Assembly (NCBI GenBank): GCA_015227615.1
Contig: JAALGZ010000063.1
Span: forward strand, 62,001-126,000
Direction of reading: 5' to 3'
Origin: Labyrinthula sp. Ha
Taxonomy: Eukaryota; Sar; Bigyra; Labyrinthulida; Labyrinthulaceae
Length of the DNA: 64,000 bases
The position numbers and the translations under genes are program-made. This document shows, piece after piece, positions 22,401-33,809 of the stretch. Each line of letters opens with the position of its first letter. The first letter of the stretch is position 1. Under the pieces are notes generated by a model that saw nothing but the letters and a program-made list of their open reading frames with translations, ran no database searches and was not told the DNA's origin.

Positions 22401-25357
22401 GCAACTTCAGCGATAGCTCTTAACTTTCCTCCTCCATGTGACTTGGCTAATTATAAGCAACGTAAGATAACCATTAACGAGCTTCAGTATAGTAGATACA
22501 TTGTGCATTTAAAATTGACCTTAATAGTAGTTTGCAGTTCAATATATTTTTTCCAAGACAAATTGGTCTTCAATAAACTAGCAGTAACCTATAGTTCAGT
22601 GTCTCTGCTCTTAAGAATACAAAGAAAGACCAAATCAACCCTCTCTATAATATTCGGTACAATCTCAAGAGAAACGCGTAGCTAGTCACTATACCTTTAA
22701 GGAAACAGTTTGATTCCGGGTTACTCTATATTTTCAATGATTGAGCCAAATAAACATTCTCCCAAGTCAAGGAAATATGTCATATGACTTAACAAATGTT
22801 GATATGAAAAATAAGTTAGTTGAAGATAAAAATGAGCAGTATATAGGATTCAATTTTACTCCTCCATTATCAATTGTTTGTTTAAATAGGCTAATAATTT
22901 TCTGGATATATTATCTAATTCCATAGCATGACTGTTGGCTAGAGCAGGGAGAAAATAAGTATTTAAGTGGATAGCAAATATTACATCGTTGAACTCGACA
23001 TCAGATATGCTAGATATCCTCATAGATTCGGATTTGGAATTGGTTATATTTCTTTGAGCTGCTATCTCTCTTATAAATTACATCACAGGGAAAGGCAAAT
23101 TAATATACCTTTGTAGAAACCCAATATCTTGTCATACTAAGCAACAAACAATCTCAATTGTATCTATTTCTCTTGAAATAAATACCTAAGGAAAAACTAC
23201 TCTGTATCACACAATACTGAAAACTTATTCAGTAAAGTATTTTCTTCTAGTTTATCTATAATCAAATTAGAAGTTTCGAAATAATTGTAGAGAGGTAAGA
23301 TATAGGGAAGAGATATAGCTATGATTTTTGATGAGGTACCCCTCAACACATATAGGGTTGCATGACTTAGTCTACTGGCATTGTTCACTATATTTACTAT
23401 TTGCTGTTGCATCGCCTATTTAACAGACTTTGTATTTTAATGCAACGTTCTTAATACAAATTTATAGTCAGTGCTCTAAATGCAGGAAATGTGAAGTATG
23501 TTGAAACCAATTCAGTCGAAAAACGTTGCCTATAGCACAGAAGCAAGAAGGTTACTCTGTATTAACAAAAATACTTTAACTCCGTACTGGTATAAACTAA
23601 ATTGAAAAAATCCTTAGCTACAAGATATTGTGGATTGGTCATATAGTGCCACTATTACACCAAATAGTACAAGGTTTTATGAAAATGACGAGTTCAGAAA
23701 AGTGAGATCTTCATACTTTCGAAAAGTAATAAATTCAAGTTGTTATTCTCTTCAGTTTTATATCTATGAAACGTACTGATACAAATGTTGGTGAACACCT
23801 TAGGAAAACAAAACATGCATTGAAGCCTTAATTTAATTATAACAATTTCTTTCAAGTAAAATTCATTCCAACTAGTTGTACCTAAACTTATGTTTTAGAG
23901 GATGCTGTTAAGAAATAGAAAATAATTGTTCCATTTTGTGCATTCTCTCATACCACTATACCAAACTATTTTATTTTCATTAGGTGGACAAATATTTTTC
24001 GCTAAAGGTTTGTTACTAGTTGCTGGACCTAAGTGTCAGTGTAAGGTATTATTAAATAAAATGAGACTAAAAGGAACAGTAACAATTGAACAAGTTGTAA
24101 TTAGTCTTGTGCGTACATCTGACATACTTGTGTAGTTGCAATTATGGATGCGTTGTTATTTCTTCAAAAGAGAAATTAGTGCTAGAAAACATACCTGCCA
24201 CAATCTGGGGAACATTTGAATAGAGTTATGTATTTGGTTCCAGATTTCAGCTCGTTGGTTCGAAGTTGAAGGAAAGGGGTTAAAACGCAGCGTTCTCAAA
24301 CAGTCTTTCAAATCTTTTTTTAGGTCAATGAAAAGGGCGATATTAGCGTTTCGGTCATGTAATGACAGCATAAGTGCTACTAATATGGAGCCTCTGGCAC
24401 TTGGGGTATACGTTTCTATGGGATATGTTGATATAGAGTAGTAAAAAATGTTTCAGAATTACTTTGATAGCTTATGGAAAGAACTTAACTTACCCACTTA
24501 TTCTTTGAGAGTTGTTATAGTTGCAAGTGTTGTATGTTACAAAATGATTATTGCTTCTTTCTGCAATAACCAGGTGAAGTCCTAGCTAAAGAAACTGTGT
24601 GGTCCTATTAAGATTGCGAAAATGATAGCTGGGGGCATGATACCAAATAGATCCATAATTTAGGTTATCCTAGATTTGATTCTTAAATAAAACTTTTTCT
24701 CAATCAGACTACAACAACAACCTCGCACATTTCAAGCATCAATGTTTCCTGTTACGGTTACAATCTGAAAAAATGAATCACTCTTAATTTATCCAAATGC
24801 TTGAAATTTTGATAATTCTAAAATATTTTTCAAGCAAGCTCTTACCTTTTCCTCAAAACTTAAACTAATATCTCCATTTAGTTTCGCAATGGTTGCTTTG
24901 AAAGCCACACCAGTCAGTCTCAATGTAACCCAATGTGTTTCTAACAACTTTGTTTATAAATCAAGCATTTAATGAAATGATTGAGTCCTCTATACAAATG
25001 TTTACTCTTAACCTTAGTTTCTTTCTAGTAATCCTCCTAGAATGATATATCAGTAATGCCTTAGTAATAAAGTGGATTCTTCAACTGGGAATATCTTCGC
25101 TTTCTCGGTAAGGTTTTGAAAATTTCCTGACTCTCAATCAAATTTCCTACTAGATTTCTCAGTAATAAACATTTACCGGGAAATTTCTCAGAACTCTATT
25201 GAGGTCTCATTGAGAAATCGAGTTGCATTGATAATCTGCATGAATTTCAGGAAATAAGAATCTACCCAAAATTAGCCCTTCTCGCACAAACCCCTTTTTT
25301 TAACAAACCAACGAAAAGATATCAAGACCAACAACAAGAAATCAAAGTTAGTAAGAA
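19438..25357. other. Long intergenic region, no convincing gene
   Basis: About 5.9 kb of AT-rich sequence with only short ORFs. A 63-codon ATG ORF at 19562-19753 (plus) ends in a Thr/Ser-rich stretch with CTFNGNTAG, reminiscent of beta-helix surface repeats, but is too short to call. A (CAA)n microsatellite lies at about 21388-21403 and another short CAA run near 24711. A 71-codon minus ORF at 24156-24371 includes ALFIDLKK, faintly like a reverse transcriptase motif, but is not supported. No tRNA or rRNA was recognised. Confidence 0.4.
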
Positions 25358-26329
25358 ATGTCATATGAAGAAGAAATTCGCTTAAGAGGAGTCCTTGAGG
25401 GCCACTCTGGCTGGGTAACCGCACTTGCAACAACTCCAGAAAACCCAAACTTACTTCTATCTGCCTCAAGAGACAAGACCCTGCTTATCTGGCATCTAAA
25501 TCCTGGTTCACATGCTCAAGAATCTGCTGGATTTCCTGCTAGAGTATTGAAAGGACACTCTCACTTCGTAGAAGATGTTGCAATATCATCAGATGGACAG
25601 TTTGCGCTTTCTGGGTCCTGGGACGGCACTCTTCGTTTGTGGGATCTTGCAACCGGGGAGACGACCAAGTCATTCGTCGGACATACAAAAGATGTTTTGT
25701 CAGTTGCTTTTTCTTTCAATAACCGACAAATTATTTCTGCATCCAGAGATAAGACTATTAAAGTATGGAATACATTGGGAGAGTGTAAGTACACGATTAA
25801 GGATGATTCTCACACTGAGTGGGTTTCTTGTGTAAGATTTTCACCAAGAGAGAACGATGATCCTCTAATTGTATCCTGTGGATGGGATAAATTGGTAAAA
25901 GTATGGCAGATGTCTACCTGTAAACTTGTGGAAAACCTTGTAGGACACGAAGGATATTTGAACACTGTCACTGTAAGTCCAGATGGCTCACTTTGTGCTT
26001 CTGGTGGAAAAGACGGTATTGCGCAGTTGTGGGATTTACAGGAAGGAAAGAGTTTGTACAGATTAGAAGCTGGAGATGTTATTCATTCTCTTGTTTTCAG
26101 TCCAAACAGATACTGGTTATGCGCTGCAACTGGAAACGTGATCAAGGTTTGGGATCTAGAGAGTAAGAATGTGCTTTGCGAGTTAACTTTGATGAGTGAG
26201 GAAGAATTGAAGGGAAGAGGAAAGAAGTTTACTCCTCCACACTGTGCATCACTAGCATGGTCTGCTGATGGAACTACCTTATTTGCTGGATGTACTGATA
26301 ACAAGATTAGAGTATATGGAGTTAACTAA
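25358..26329 (+). CDS. RACK1: RACK1, receptor for activated C kinase 1 (WD40 ribosomal scaffold)
   Basis: 323 residues, close to the usual 310-320 of RACK1, encoded without an intron from ATG 25358. Seven WD40 blades are readable, ending in LLIWHL, LRLWDL, IKVWNT, VKVWQM, AQLWDL, IKVWDL and IRVYGV. The strongly conserved RACK1 signatures [34 protein letters not shown] and [13 protein letters not shown] are present, as is the late SLAWSADG...LFAGCTDN block of blade seven. RACK1 binds the head of the 40S ribosomal subunit near the mRNA exit channel and docks kinases and translation-quality-control factors. Codon choice here is less AT-biased than in the intergenic DNA, fitting a highly expressed gene. 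The epimerase gene follows on the same strand 302 bp downstream. Identification is firm. Confidence 0.97.
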   Translation: MSYEEEIRLRGVLEGHSGWVTALATTPENPNLLLSASRDKTLLIWHLNPGSHAQESAGFPARVLKGHSHFVEDVAISSDGQFALSGSWDGTLRLWDLATGETTKSFVGHTKDVLSVAFSFNNRQIISASRDKTIKVWNTLGECKYTIKDDSHTEWVSCVRFSPRENDDPLIVSCGWDKLVKVWQMSTCKLVENLVGHEGYLNTVTVSPDGSLCASGGKDGIAQLWDLQEGKSLYRLEAGDVIHSLVFSPNRYWLCAATGNVIKVWDLESKNVLCELTLMSEEELKGRGKKFTPPHCASLAWSADGTTLFAGCTDNKIRVYGVN

Positions 26330-26631
26330 GCAAAGTGAGTTTAAGGATTTAAGACCACAAAAAGTTTCTTTCATCCAAAAACTAATTACCCAGCCGCAGA
26401 ATTAAACCAAACTATATCGAGTTAATTGATTTTCTTCAGTATAAAATACCTCTTTGTCATAGTGTCCGTCTGAAATATGCAGGAAGCAAAACCTAAGGCT
26501 TTGATGGTTCTCTTATATATATACCTGCACAGTAATGCACCACTAAGAAACAACGAATCGAGAAATACCCAAAATATTGCGCGAACAGAATCTGCTTTAC
26601 GTGAAAGGAAATAGAAACAGAAAGTAACAAC

Positions 26632-27559
26632 ATGAGCAGATACGTATACCATGACTTTACCCAATACCACTTAGCACTGTTGTGAAGGGAAAATAGGACC
26701 ATCTGTTCTGGACTGTGATATGGTACTCTCATATATAAGCTTCTCATTTTAGGCTAAGCTTGCTGATGAGGTAAAAAAAGTACTTGACGCCGGCGCCGAT
26801 TATATCCACTTAGATGTTATGGATGGTCACTTTGTACCAAAAATATCGTTTGGGCCTTATGTTATCGAGTGGTATCTGAAAAATTCATTTTCTCACTGTT
26901 TAGCCTTCGCAGACATGTTCCCGACATCCCATTCGACTGTCACATGATGACCTCGAATCCAGAGAACGTAAATTTAATTCCTTGAATTAAATCAGTGGGT
27001 AAAAGAAGTTGCTAAGGCAAAGGGTGAAAAAGCTGGATTAACAACATATACTTTTCACTTGGAAGCTACAGAGCCCCGGGGGATAACGCAGCAGGGTAAA
27101 TTATTGTTGTTCATTTGAAGTTCAGTAATTGATGATATTAAAGCAAATGGATTAAGAGTTGGGTTAAGTATTAGCCCAGCAACACCTGTTTCTGCATTGC
27201 TAAAATATGCAGATCAACTTGATCTCGCGTTAATTATGACTGTTGTTCCTGGAAAAGGTGGTCAAAAATTTATGCAGGATATGATGGATAAAGTGCGCAC
27301 AGTTCGTGAACAATATCCAAACTTAGTACTTATTTTTGCTGAGATTATATTCTAGGATATAGAAGTTGATGGAGGTGTAAAACCTGCTACAATAGAACAC
27401 GCAGCCAAAGCTGGTGCCAATTTGATAGTTTCTGGTTCTGGAGTATACAAAGCACCAGATATGGCTGAAAGTATATCTGTTATGAGACGTAGCGTTGAGC
27501 TTTTTGGTAATGGCAAATCTGATGAAGAACTCAATCCGATAAATACTGATCAAAAATAG
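26632..27559 (+). CDS. RPE: Ribulose-phosphate 3-epimerase, seven exons with ultrashort introns
   Basis: Exons 26632-26643, 26675-26722, 26753-26871, 26904-26967, 26996-27095, 27126-27325 and 27356-27559 sum to 747 nt, giving 248 residues and a TAG stop. Introns are 31, 30, 32, 28, 30 and 30 nt, all GTA...AG. Each junction restores a conserved epimerase motif: [56 protein letters not shown] and [10 protein letters not shown]. The metal-binding His and Asp of HLDVMDG, the His of FDCHMM and the Asp of VDGG are kept. The enzyme interconverts ribulose-5-phosphate and xylulose-5-phosphate in the cytosolic pentose phosphate pathway. The 12-nt coding first exon (MSRY) is the least certain part; an earlier start cannot be excluded. 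Stop codons of this gene and the fucosyltransferase-like gene are only 5 bp apart. Confidence 0.93.
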
Positions 27560-27564
27560 TAGAC

Positions 27565-28794
27565 TTAAGCAAAATGTTCTTCGAGATGATTTCTTATTTT
27601 CTCTATGTTCTTACTGAAGTTTGAGTAAGATGTTCCTAAAAATTTACCTGCTAAGCTACAAATTAACTGCTCCACAACACCAAAAATATCATTTGCTAAC
27701 TCACCCTCACTTGCAGAGTATTTATGAATCTTTTCAAAAATCTTCCTTAGTTTTGGCGAATCTGAAAAATGTACACTCTTGAAGGTACTCAAGAATTTCT
27801 TAAAGTACCATGAAGGTCGATTAGGCTCTGTTGCTATGTATAAAGGAGTAGATCTTGAAAAATTCAGGGCTAGTATTCGATTTATAAATACCTCAGGCCG
27901 GATGAAACGATCATAATTCCGTAAGTAATCCCCTAACCTGACATGAATCGCATTGATCTCCTGCTTTTCATCTTCTCCAGTTAAAACGCGAACAGCTTCT
28001 TCCGCAAGTTGCTTCAGATTGTCTTTGTAAGTGAAATATTTTTCTATATTTCTGGTTATACTGTGGTTGTACCACTTATGGTACATTGAAGAGCCCTTCA
28101 GGAACAAGAATTTCGCATCATCACTTCCATGCGAAAATTTTCCAAACGTGTGCAAAACTTGTTTTGTTCCTTTCCAGCTCATTCTTTCTTTAGGCTTGTA
28201 AACTCGTATCAATTTTGAACATTCAACCACTTGAGGCGTTAATTTTGTCTTCCACCATCTTAACTCACTTTCTAACTTGCTAATCGAAATATTCAACACG
28301 TAAATGTTGATCTTCTTGTTGAAATTTCTTAATTTTGAGAGATTGAGGACCTTGTCCACAGAGATTAGATTAGGTTCTTTACTTAGTCCAAGAGTTAATC
28401 TTTGATACTTTGTCCACCAGGTTGTGTGTCTTCCAAGTAGAGGTAAGAGAAGTGAACGCCCGAGATCTGAAGCAATCTGTATAGCGTAAATCATCTCCTT
28501 CTCTTGATTACTAAATCCTCCAGAAGGTGAGTAGAAAAAGAACCTTTCACGAGGAGTCCCCGCAATAAGATTCTCTAAATTTTTTTCTGTGACCCATTCT
28601 TCAACATTATACTTCTTAGAGTAATTTAAAGCGGACCCTTCCCGGTAAAAATGGTTTCTTCCTTCATTCCAATGATTCTTGGAAATTGATATTTCTTGAC
28701 CATTTGGAATTTTACTGTCTAGTGTTTTTGTGAGGAGAAACAAGAGCGCAATAGTCACAGCGGTTCGAAGTTTCGCTAGATTCAAATCTTTCAT
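27565..28794 (-). CDS. O-fucosyltransferase-like glycosyltransferase, type II membrane protein
   Basis: 409 residues from ATG 28794, no intron. A short basic N-terminus is followed by one hydrophobic helix (about residues 11-22, TVALLFLL type), fitting a signal anchor for the ER or Golgi. The early GGFSNQEKEMIYAIQIASDL segment matches the N-terminal GG(x)xNQ nucleotide-sugar region of GDP-fucose O-fucosyltransferase-like enzymes. HVRLGDY (about residue 283) is the family's HxRxGD donor-binding motif. The late GTSYSNFSKNIEKIR fits the conserved third motif (TxxSNFS). The enzyme probably transfers fucose or a related sugar to protein or glycan in the secretory pathway. Acceptor and exact subfamily are unknown. 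It lies head-to-tail with the condensin gene upstream (116 bp between them) and converges with the epimerase. Confidence 0.85.
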   Translation of the reverse strand: MKDLNLAKLRTAVTIALLFLLTKTLDSKIPNGQEISISKNHWNEGRNHFYREGSALNYSKKYNVEEWVTEKNLENLIAGTPRERFFFYSPSGGFSNQEKEMIYAIQIASDLGRSLLLPLLGRHTTWWTKYQRLTLGLSKEPNLISVDKVLNLSKLRNFNKKINIYVLNISISKLESELRWWKTKLTPQVVECSKLIRVYKPKERMSWKGTKQVLHTFGKFSHGSDDAKFLFLKGSSMYHKWYNHSITRNIEKYFTYKDNLKQLAEEAVRVLTGEDEKQEINAIHVRLGDYLRNYDRFIRPEVFINRILALNFSRSTPLYIATEPNRPSWYFKKFLSTFKSVHFSDSPKLRKIFEKIHKYSASEGELANDIFGVVEQLICSLAGKFLGTSYSNFSKNIEKIRNHLEEHFA

Positions 28795-28910
28795 TTTAAA
28801 CCGATAAATCTAATGGTTATTAGCTAAAAAAATGAAGTTCTAAGATTATACTTTTTTCTTTAGAAGATAGTTTAATATAAGGTATTAAATTATAGTACAA
28901 TTTCTATGGT

Positions 28911-31900
28911 TTAACAGTTTGAAAAAGCAAGGCTAAGATTTCTTCTAGTATTTTCTTTTTCTTCTACCTTCATTGAATTTTCTTCAGGCGAAGATTTTAT
29001 CACTGAGACCTCAACTGGTTTCTGCGCATTTAGAGAAGACGATAGTCTTGTACTGCGTGTGGCGCTGCTTCCTCTTACACTCCTCATGACACTTGCGAGT
29101 TCGGGAGTTTTTCTTAGCGAAGATTTTGTTGCACTTTCCAACCTTTCTAAGCGTTGCTTCGAGAACCTAGATGCAGATTGAGGGTCGCGCCTAATAGAGG
29201 CAGAAAGCTTATCTCGCTCCCTTCTATTCTTTTTCTGTTGGACTACTTTTTCTCTATCTTTTTCTTCTTCAACATATCTCTTAATCTCTTCGAGCATATG
29301 GTTTTTATTGAACTCAGGATATGCAATAATGGCTTCTTTCAATACTTCATAACACTCTTTGTACAAGAACACGAGAAAATTAATTACGTACTTCTGTAAA
29401 CCTGATCTGCGTTTCTTCAAACCTAGAAAAAGCTTTAACGTAATTGGAATAGTGTGTCTCATCATAAGAATAGAAGCATGTTTTGTCCAATAAGCCGCAC
29501 TGACCTTCGCTTTCAGCTGAGTTTTTGTTTGTGCTACTTGATCTTCTTCCTCATCATCAGGTGTTCCCGATTGCGTTCCCTTCGCTTGCTTAAATAAATC
29601 CACAAATAACTCATTTTCCAACAACTTAAAAAGATCAATGAACAGCTGTTCCAGTCGTGGAGTAAATGGTTGGTATACTTTTACTGGAGCCATTACCTTA
29701 TTTCTTGTTAGATCTTCTGTGAACTCATTTGGAGGCTCATCTACATAAAACTCGAGAACGACGTCTTCGAATAAATTACGAAGAATCTGAAACCTGCCTT
29801 TAGTGTCACAAGCGTAGAATAGGGTATCATATATATCTAACCTCCTGGATCTGGCATCACTTGTGTCAGCACATATCTCTCTCTCAATGAAACTTTCTCT
29901 AGCCCATACAATCAGGTTTTTCCTATCTTTTTCGGAGGCCCAGAAACTGGTTTCCTCATTGTCTGCACTCTTTATAAATTTATTTTTCAAAGTTTGGCCA
30001 TTTAGCGTAAACAAAATATCTAGAAACTCCTTTGCAATGACATCGACGTCTTTTTTTGCAAACACCCCATACACTGCTTGCAGAGCTTCTTTCTGAACCG
30101 AGTTATTCTTCTTCCACAATTTTTTCTTTATTAATTCCATTTTTCCTGAATGAGGAGTCGATCTTGAAGATGGCTTGTTTGAAAACGAAACTCGTTTCCG
30201 TTTTTCCTTTACACTCGGCGTCATTGCCTCAAATCTGTTTTCCGGGTTCTCCAAAAACTTATAGTAGTCTACTCCAGGATCCACAAGGTTAACAGCAAAA
30301 CGTATTAGAACCTTATCATTTATCTTCAAGAAATCTTCCTGTATTAGTCGCCTAAAGGCCCAGAGGGCTGTTCCTCTTACCATGAAACTTGGATCATTGA
30401 GCGCTGTTAAGAAGTCATTCTGAGCATTGGAAACAAGAGTTGTATTTAAGCGACAAAGATCGTACAATATAGGTACCATATTGTTGCGAATAATCTCATT
30501 TTGGCAATTATTGAGTTCATAAATGAACATCTTTACACAATCCGTAGCCAGTTTATGATCTGTAAGACACAATTTTCCTGTGGAAACGAAAGCATTTGCC
30601 CTGAGAGAAGGTGGAATGAAAGATATGTTCTGTCTCTTTTCGCCTCCCTTGAGATCCAGTGTAGGCGTAGTTGGAGCAGTCAAGAAACCCATAACCAACG
30701 TGATTAAATCTTCACGAATATGAATGGTTCTATCATTAGCACTAGCTATTGGATTATTAAGATCGAAGCCCAAGAGACTGATGGCTCCAAAAGCAAAGAC
30801 ATTCCTACAGAGTTTTTGAATCACAAGGTTCTTGTCGAGAGCTTGATTAGTCTCTTGAGTTGCTGCAGGGTTTTCTTCCTCATCAACATTCTTATATATT
30901 TCATCTAGTAACTCTGAAGCCCAACTATGTTTCCCTTTAGATCCAGTTGCAACAATATCCTCTTTTAACCTGAATAGAGTATCAACTAATTTCTGAAGTA
31001 CCGTATACCCAACAAAAGAAGAGGAATCATCTAGAATTCTCAGGTTGTTACAAATACTGTCATAAAATTGTCGTATTAGGGTTTGCCTTTGCAGGTCATC
31101 AAGTCTTGGAGAAAGATTTAGAAACAAATCAAGAAGAGTACAGGTAATATCAGCCTTCAGATTTGGTGAGACATCGGCTAGACAATCATATAGAACGCTG
31201 CGAACAAAAACCTTCTCCCAGCTGTTGGCCAAGAAGTCTAGGTCAAAGTTGCTTCTCCATGTCTCGACACATTCCTTTACATTAATTGGAGTGGTAGGTC
31301 TTAAGTCAAAGCTACACACAACACCAAAAAGCTTCCATGAAATTTTAAATATCATTTTAGCATATTTAATCGTCTGATCCTCATCATCGTCCAATATGTG
31401 AAGCATGCTGTTAAAAAATGAGTTAAAGTTACCCTCATCTAGGAAGTTCTGAAGGGCTTTGAATATACTCATGTGATCAGTATGATCTGTAATAACGTAG
31501 ACTAGTGATACGAAGTGGTCCTTTCCAACCGAACTAAGCATCTTCCAGACAGAAAAACTTCTTATTAGATCAGTTTGATCAATGTGATCGGAATTTTTTT
31601 GGTAAAATTCGCTTTGAAACTGAAGTATCCCATCAAGAAAGATGTTTTTCAAAGCTTTTCTGGACCTAGTAGCAACTGATTCTTCCGGATCGTTGAAATG
31701 TTGTAGGAGTACACCCAGAGATTTCTTGTGCAAGATATTCAGGTGTCTTTCTTCAACAAGCAGCCTAGACACAGTTTCGTTTACAGCATTTCTTATGGCG
31801 ACAGATTCATCACTTCTTCTTTGACAAATAAAATGTAGGATTTGATGCCATTTTTTCCCATCTATGGCGAAGAATGTGTGATAATGTTTGCGGAAGTATT

Positions 31901-33660
31901 TATCTAGTAGAAGACTTTGGCAGCATTTAATAGCGTTCCTTCTCACAACTGGTCTCTCGTCATCAAAGCACAAGATAATTTTTTTCAATATCTTTCGGCA
32001 AAACAAACGACAGAAATCTTCCTTTCTCTCTTGGTTTAATTGGCCATCTCCAGCGGTAAAGAAAACAGCAAGTCTTTCTAAGTTCTTTATTGCCGCTACT
32101 CGAACACTGGGAGACTCATCAACAACTCTTAAATCGCAAAAGTCAACAAGTTGCTTTACATGGCTTGGGTCTAGATTCACATTTACTAGCATCAATATTT
32201 CAGCACTGAGTTCGGCCCCAAACGCTCTGAACCAAATCTTTTTAGCAAAAGATAGACGCTCCAAGAACTCCATTAATTCTAAGAAAAAATTAGCTGAAGT
32301 CGATTCTTGAACTAGACAATAATCTAGAAATTTTGCTGTAATTTTCAGCAGCATTGACCTTTGATCTGTTTTTTCCATTGCACTCAAACACCATCCTTGA
32401 ACGCTATACAGCTTAAACAATTGAGGATCAAGTTGGAGCGAAGGTAAATTACTGGTCTTTTCACATTTACCTTTCTTAGTACTCTCCTCACCTTCACTTT
32501 CTTCCATTTCTTCATTGTCCCCCTGAACCCGATCTTCCTCTTCACTAGAGTCATAATCTACTCCAAATGCTTTTTGGCTCTCCCAGACTTTTAGTTTCTC
32601 TTTGACTATCTTTTTGTTAACCTTTAGTTCTACCAGATTCTGCAACACTTCCAAAATACAGTCATTTACACCACTAACCTTCCGAACATCTATCAAGTAC
32701 GTACCAGACTTTGATTTTAAACATGCTTCAATATTTTCAGTAATTTTAAGCATAGACAAACAGCCGAGTGAAGAGAGAAAATTATGATGCGCATTATCCA
32801 ATGCAAAATCCAACAATTTCTTACCGATATTATCATTGTTCTCTTCAAAGAAATATATCCCATGGAGATTAAGCAAAGTAAAAATATTTTCTTGAACTTC
32901 TGTTCTTTCTGTTTCTTCAACTTTGTCGTTCTCTGCAAATAGTAAGTTAAATACTCTTGGCTTAGAGAGCAACTCAGATAAGATTTCGCCTGCTCTTAAG
33001 GTATTTGTTGCCTGAAGCTTTGCATTTTTTCTGCTCTTGCTAGGTTCGAAATAAGAATTGGAAAATTTATCAAATATTTTTCTGATTTTGGAAAGATAAA
33101 CAATAGAGAACATCCGAAATTTGAACGCATTCTGCTGTTTCAACATCTGCAGGTAAAGAAAAGCCGCATCACCTAGGGTGTCTTTGCAATATGATTTCCC
33201 ATCTGGGCCATATCCAGATAAAATAAACCCAAAAAATAATCTTAAGAAGTCCTTCTGTATATCCACTTTAATTTCTACGTTCACTTGAACATCCTCTCGC
33301 TGAACAGAAACAAATATATCTCTGTGAAACAGCTCCTCAAAAAAACAACTCTGGTGTTTTTCCGAGTATTGCAATACACTAGTTAAACCTTTCAATACCA
33401 TTTGTACTTTTTCTTCATTAAATTCATGCTCTTCAGTTGTTTCAAGATTTTGTCGGTTTGCATTATCAGGCTTTAGAATTTCATGAAATTCATCTGCAGA
33501 AAGTATCTCCCTTGCTTTAGATTTAAGCTCATCCGCGTCTATTTTATCTCCTAGAAAATAAGAGAAACTAAGGTTTGCTACCAGATATGAATTCTGTGAT
33601 TATTGGAGCGAGTAGATATAATGTGAGGGCAACGGTTTCTTGTGTTGTTGTTTCTTCCAT
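28911..33660 (-). CDS. NCAPD3: Condensin II complex subunit D3 (HEAT-repeat protein)
   Basis: Two exons on the minus strand: 33660-33582 and 33550-28911, giving 1572 residues. The 31-nt intron 33551-33581 (GTAGCA...TTCTAG) has a stop if retained. Removing it joins METTTQ-type N-terminal sequence in frame to the long ORF. HEAT-type helical repeats fill most of the protein. The best signature is at about residues 1003-1110, RANAFVSTGKLCL then RNNMVPILYDLC and NDPSFMVRGTALW, matching the condensin Cnd1/D3 core. The dispersed acidic segment near 350 and the Lys/Arg/Ser-rich C-terminal 120 residues fit D3. Condensin II compacts chromosomes in the nucleus; D3 is its non-SMC HEAT subunit next to the kleisin. 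D2 of condensin I is the alternative, but the LVDPGVDYYKF context favours D3. The start lies only 150 bp from the ROCO array. Confidence 0.85.
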
Positions 33661-33809
33661 TTGATATGTCCTTGAGAAATTGTTGAGTATCACAGTATGT
33701 TGTCATTTTGGGCAGAATCTCATTCCAAGTAGCTTAGATTGAATAGGGACATTGGGTAGGGTTTATTATCGGAATTACCGTTAACTTTCGGGGAAAATCT
33801 TCAAATTTT
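33661..33809. promoter_or_regulatory. Presumed short promoter region of the condensin gene
   Basis: Only about 150 bp separate the condensin start codon from the edge of the ROCO repeat array at 33810, so its promoter must lie here or inside the repeat. No defined promoter element was recognised. Confidence 0.3.

Noticed and set aside
24156-24371. Minus-strand ORF with ALFIDLKK resembling a reverse transcriptase motif
   Set aside because: No other RT motif nearby on that strand and no supporting frame. Probably coincidence or an unrecognisable fragment.
25561-26304. ORFs on other frames and strands within RACK1
   Set aside because: They overlap a firmly identified WD40 gene and have no independent support.
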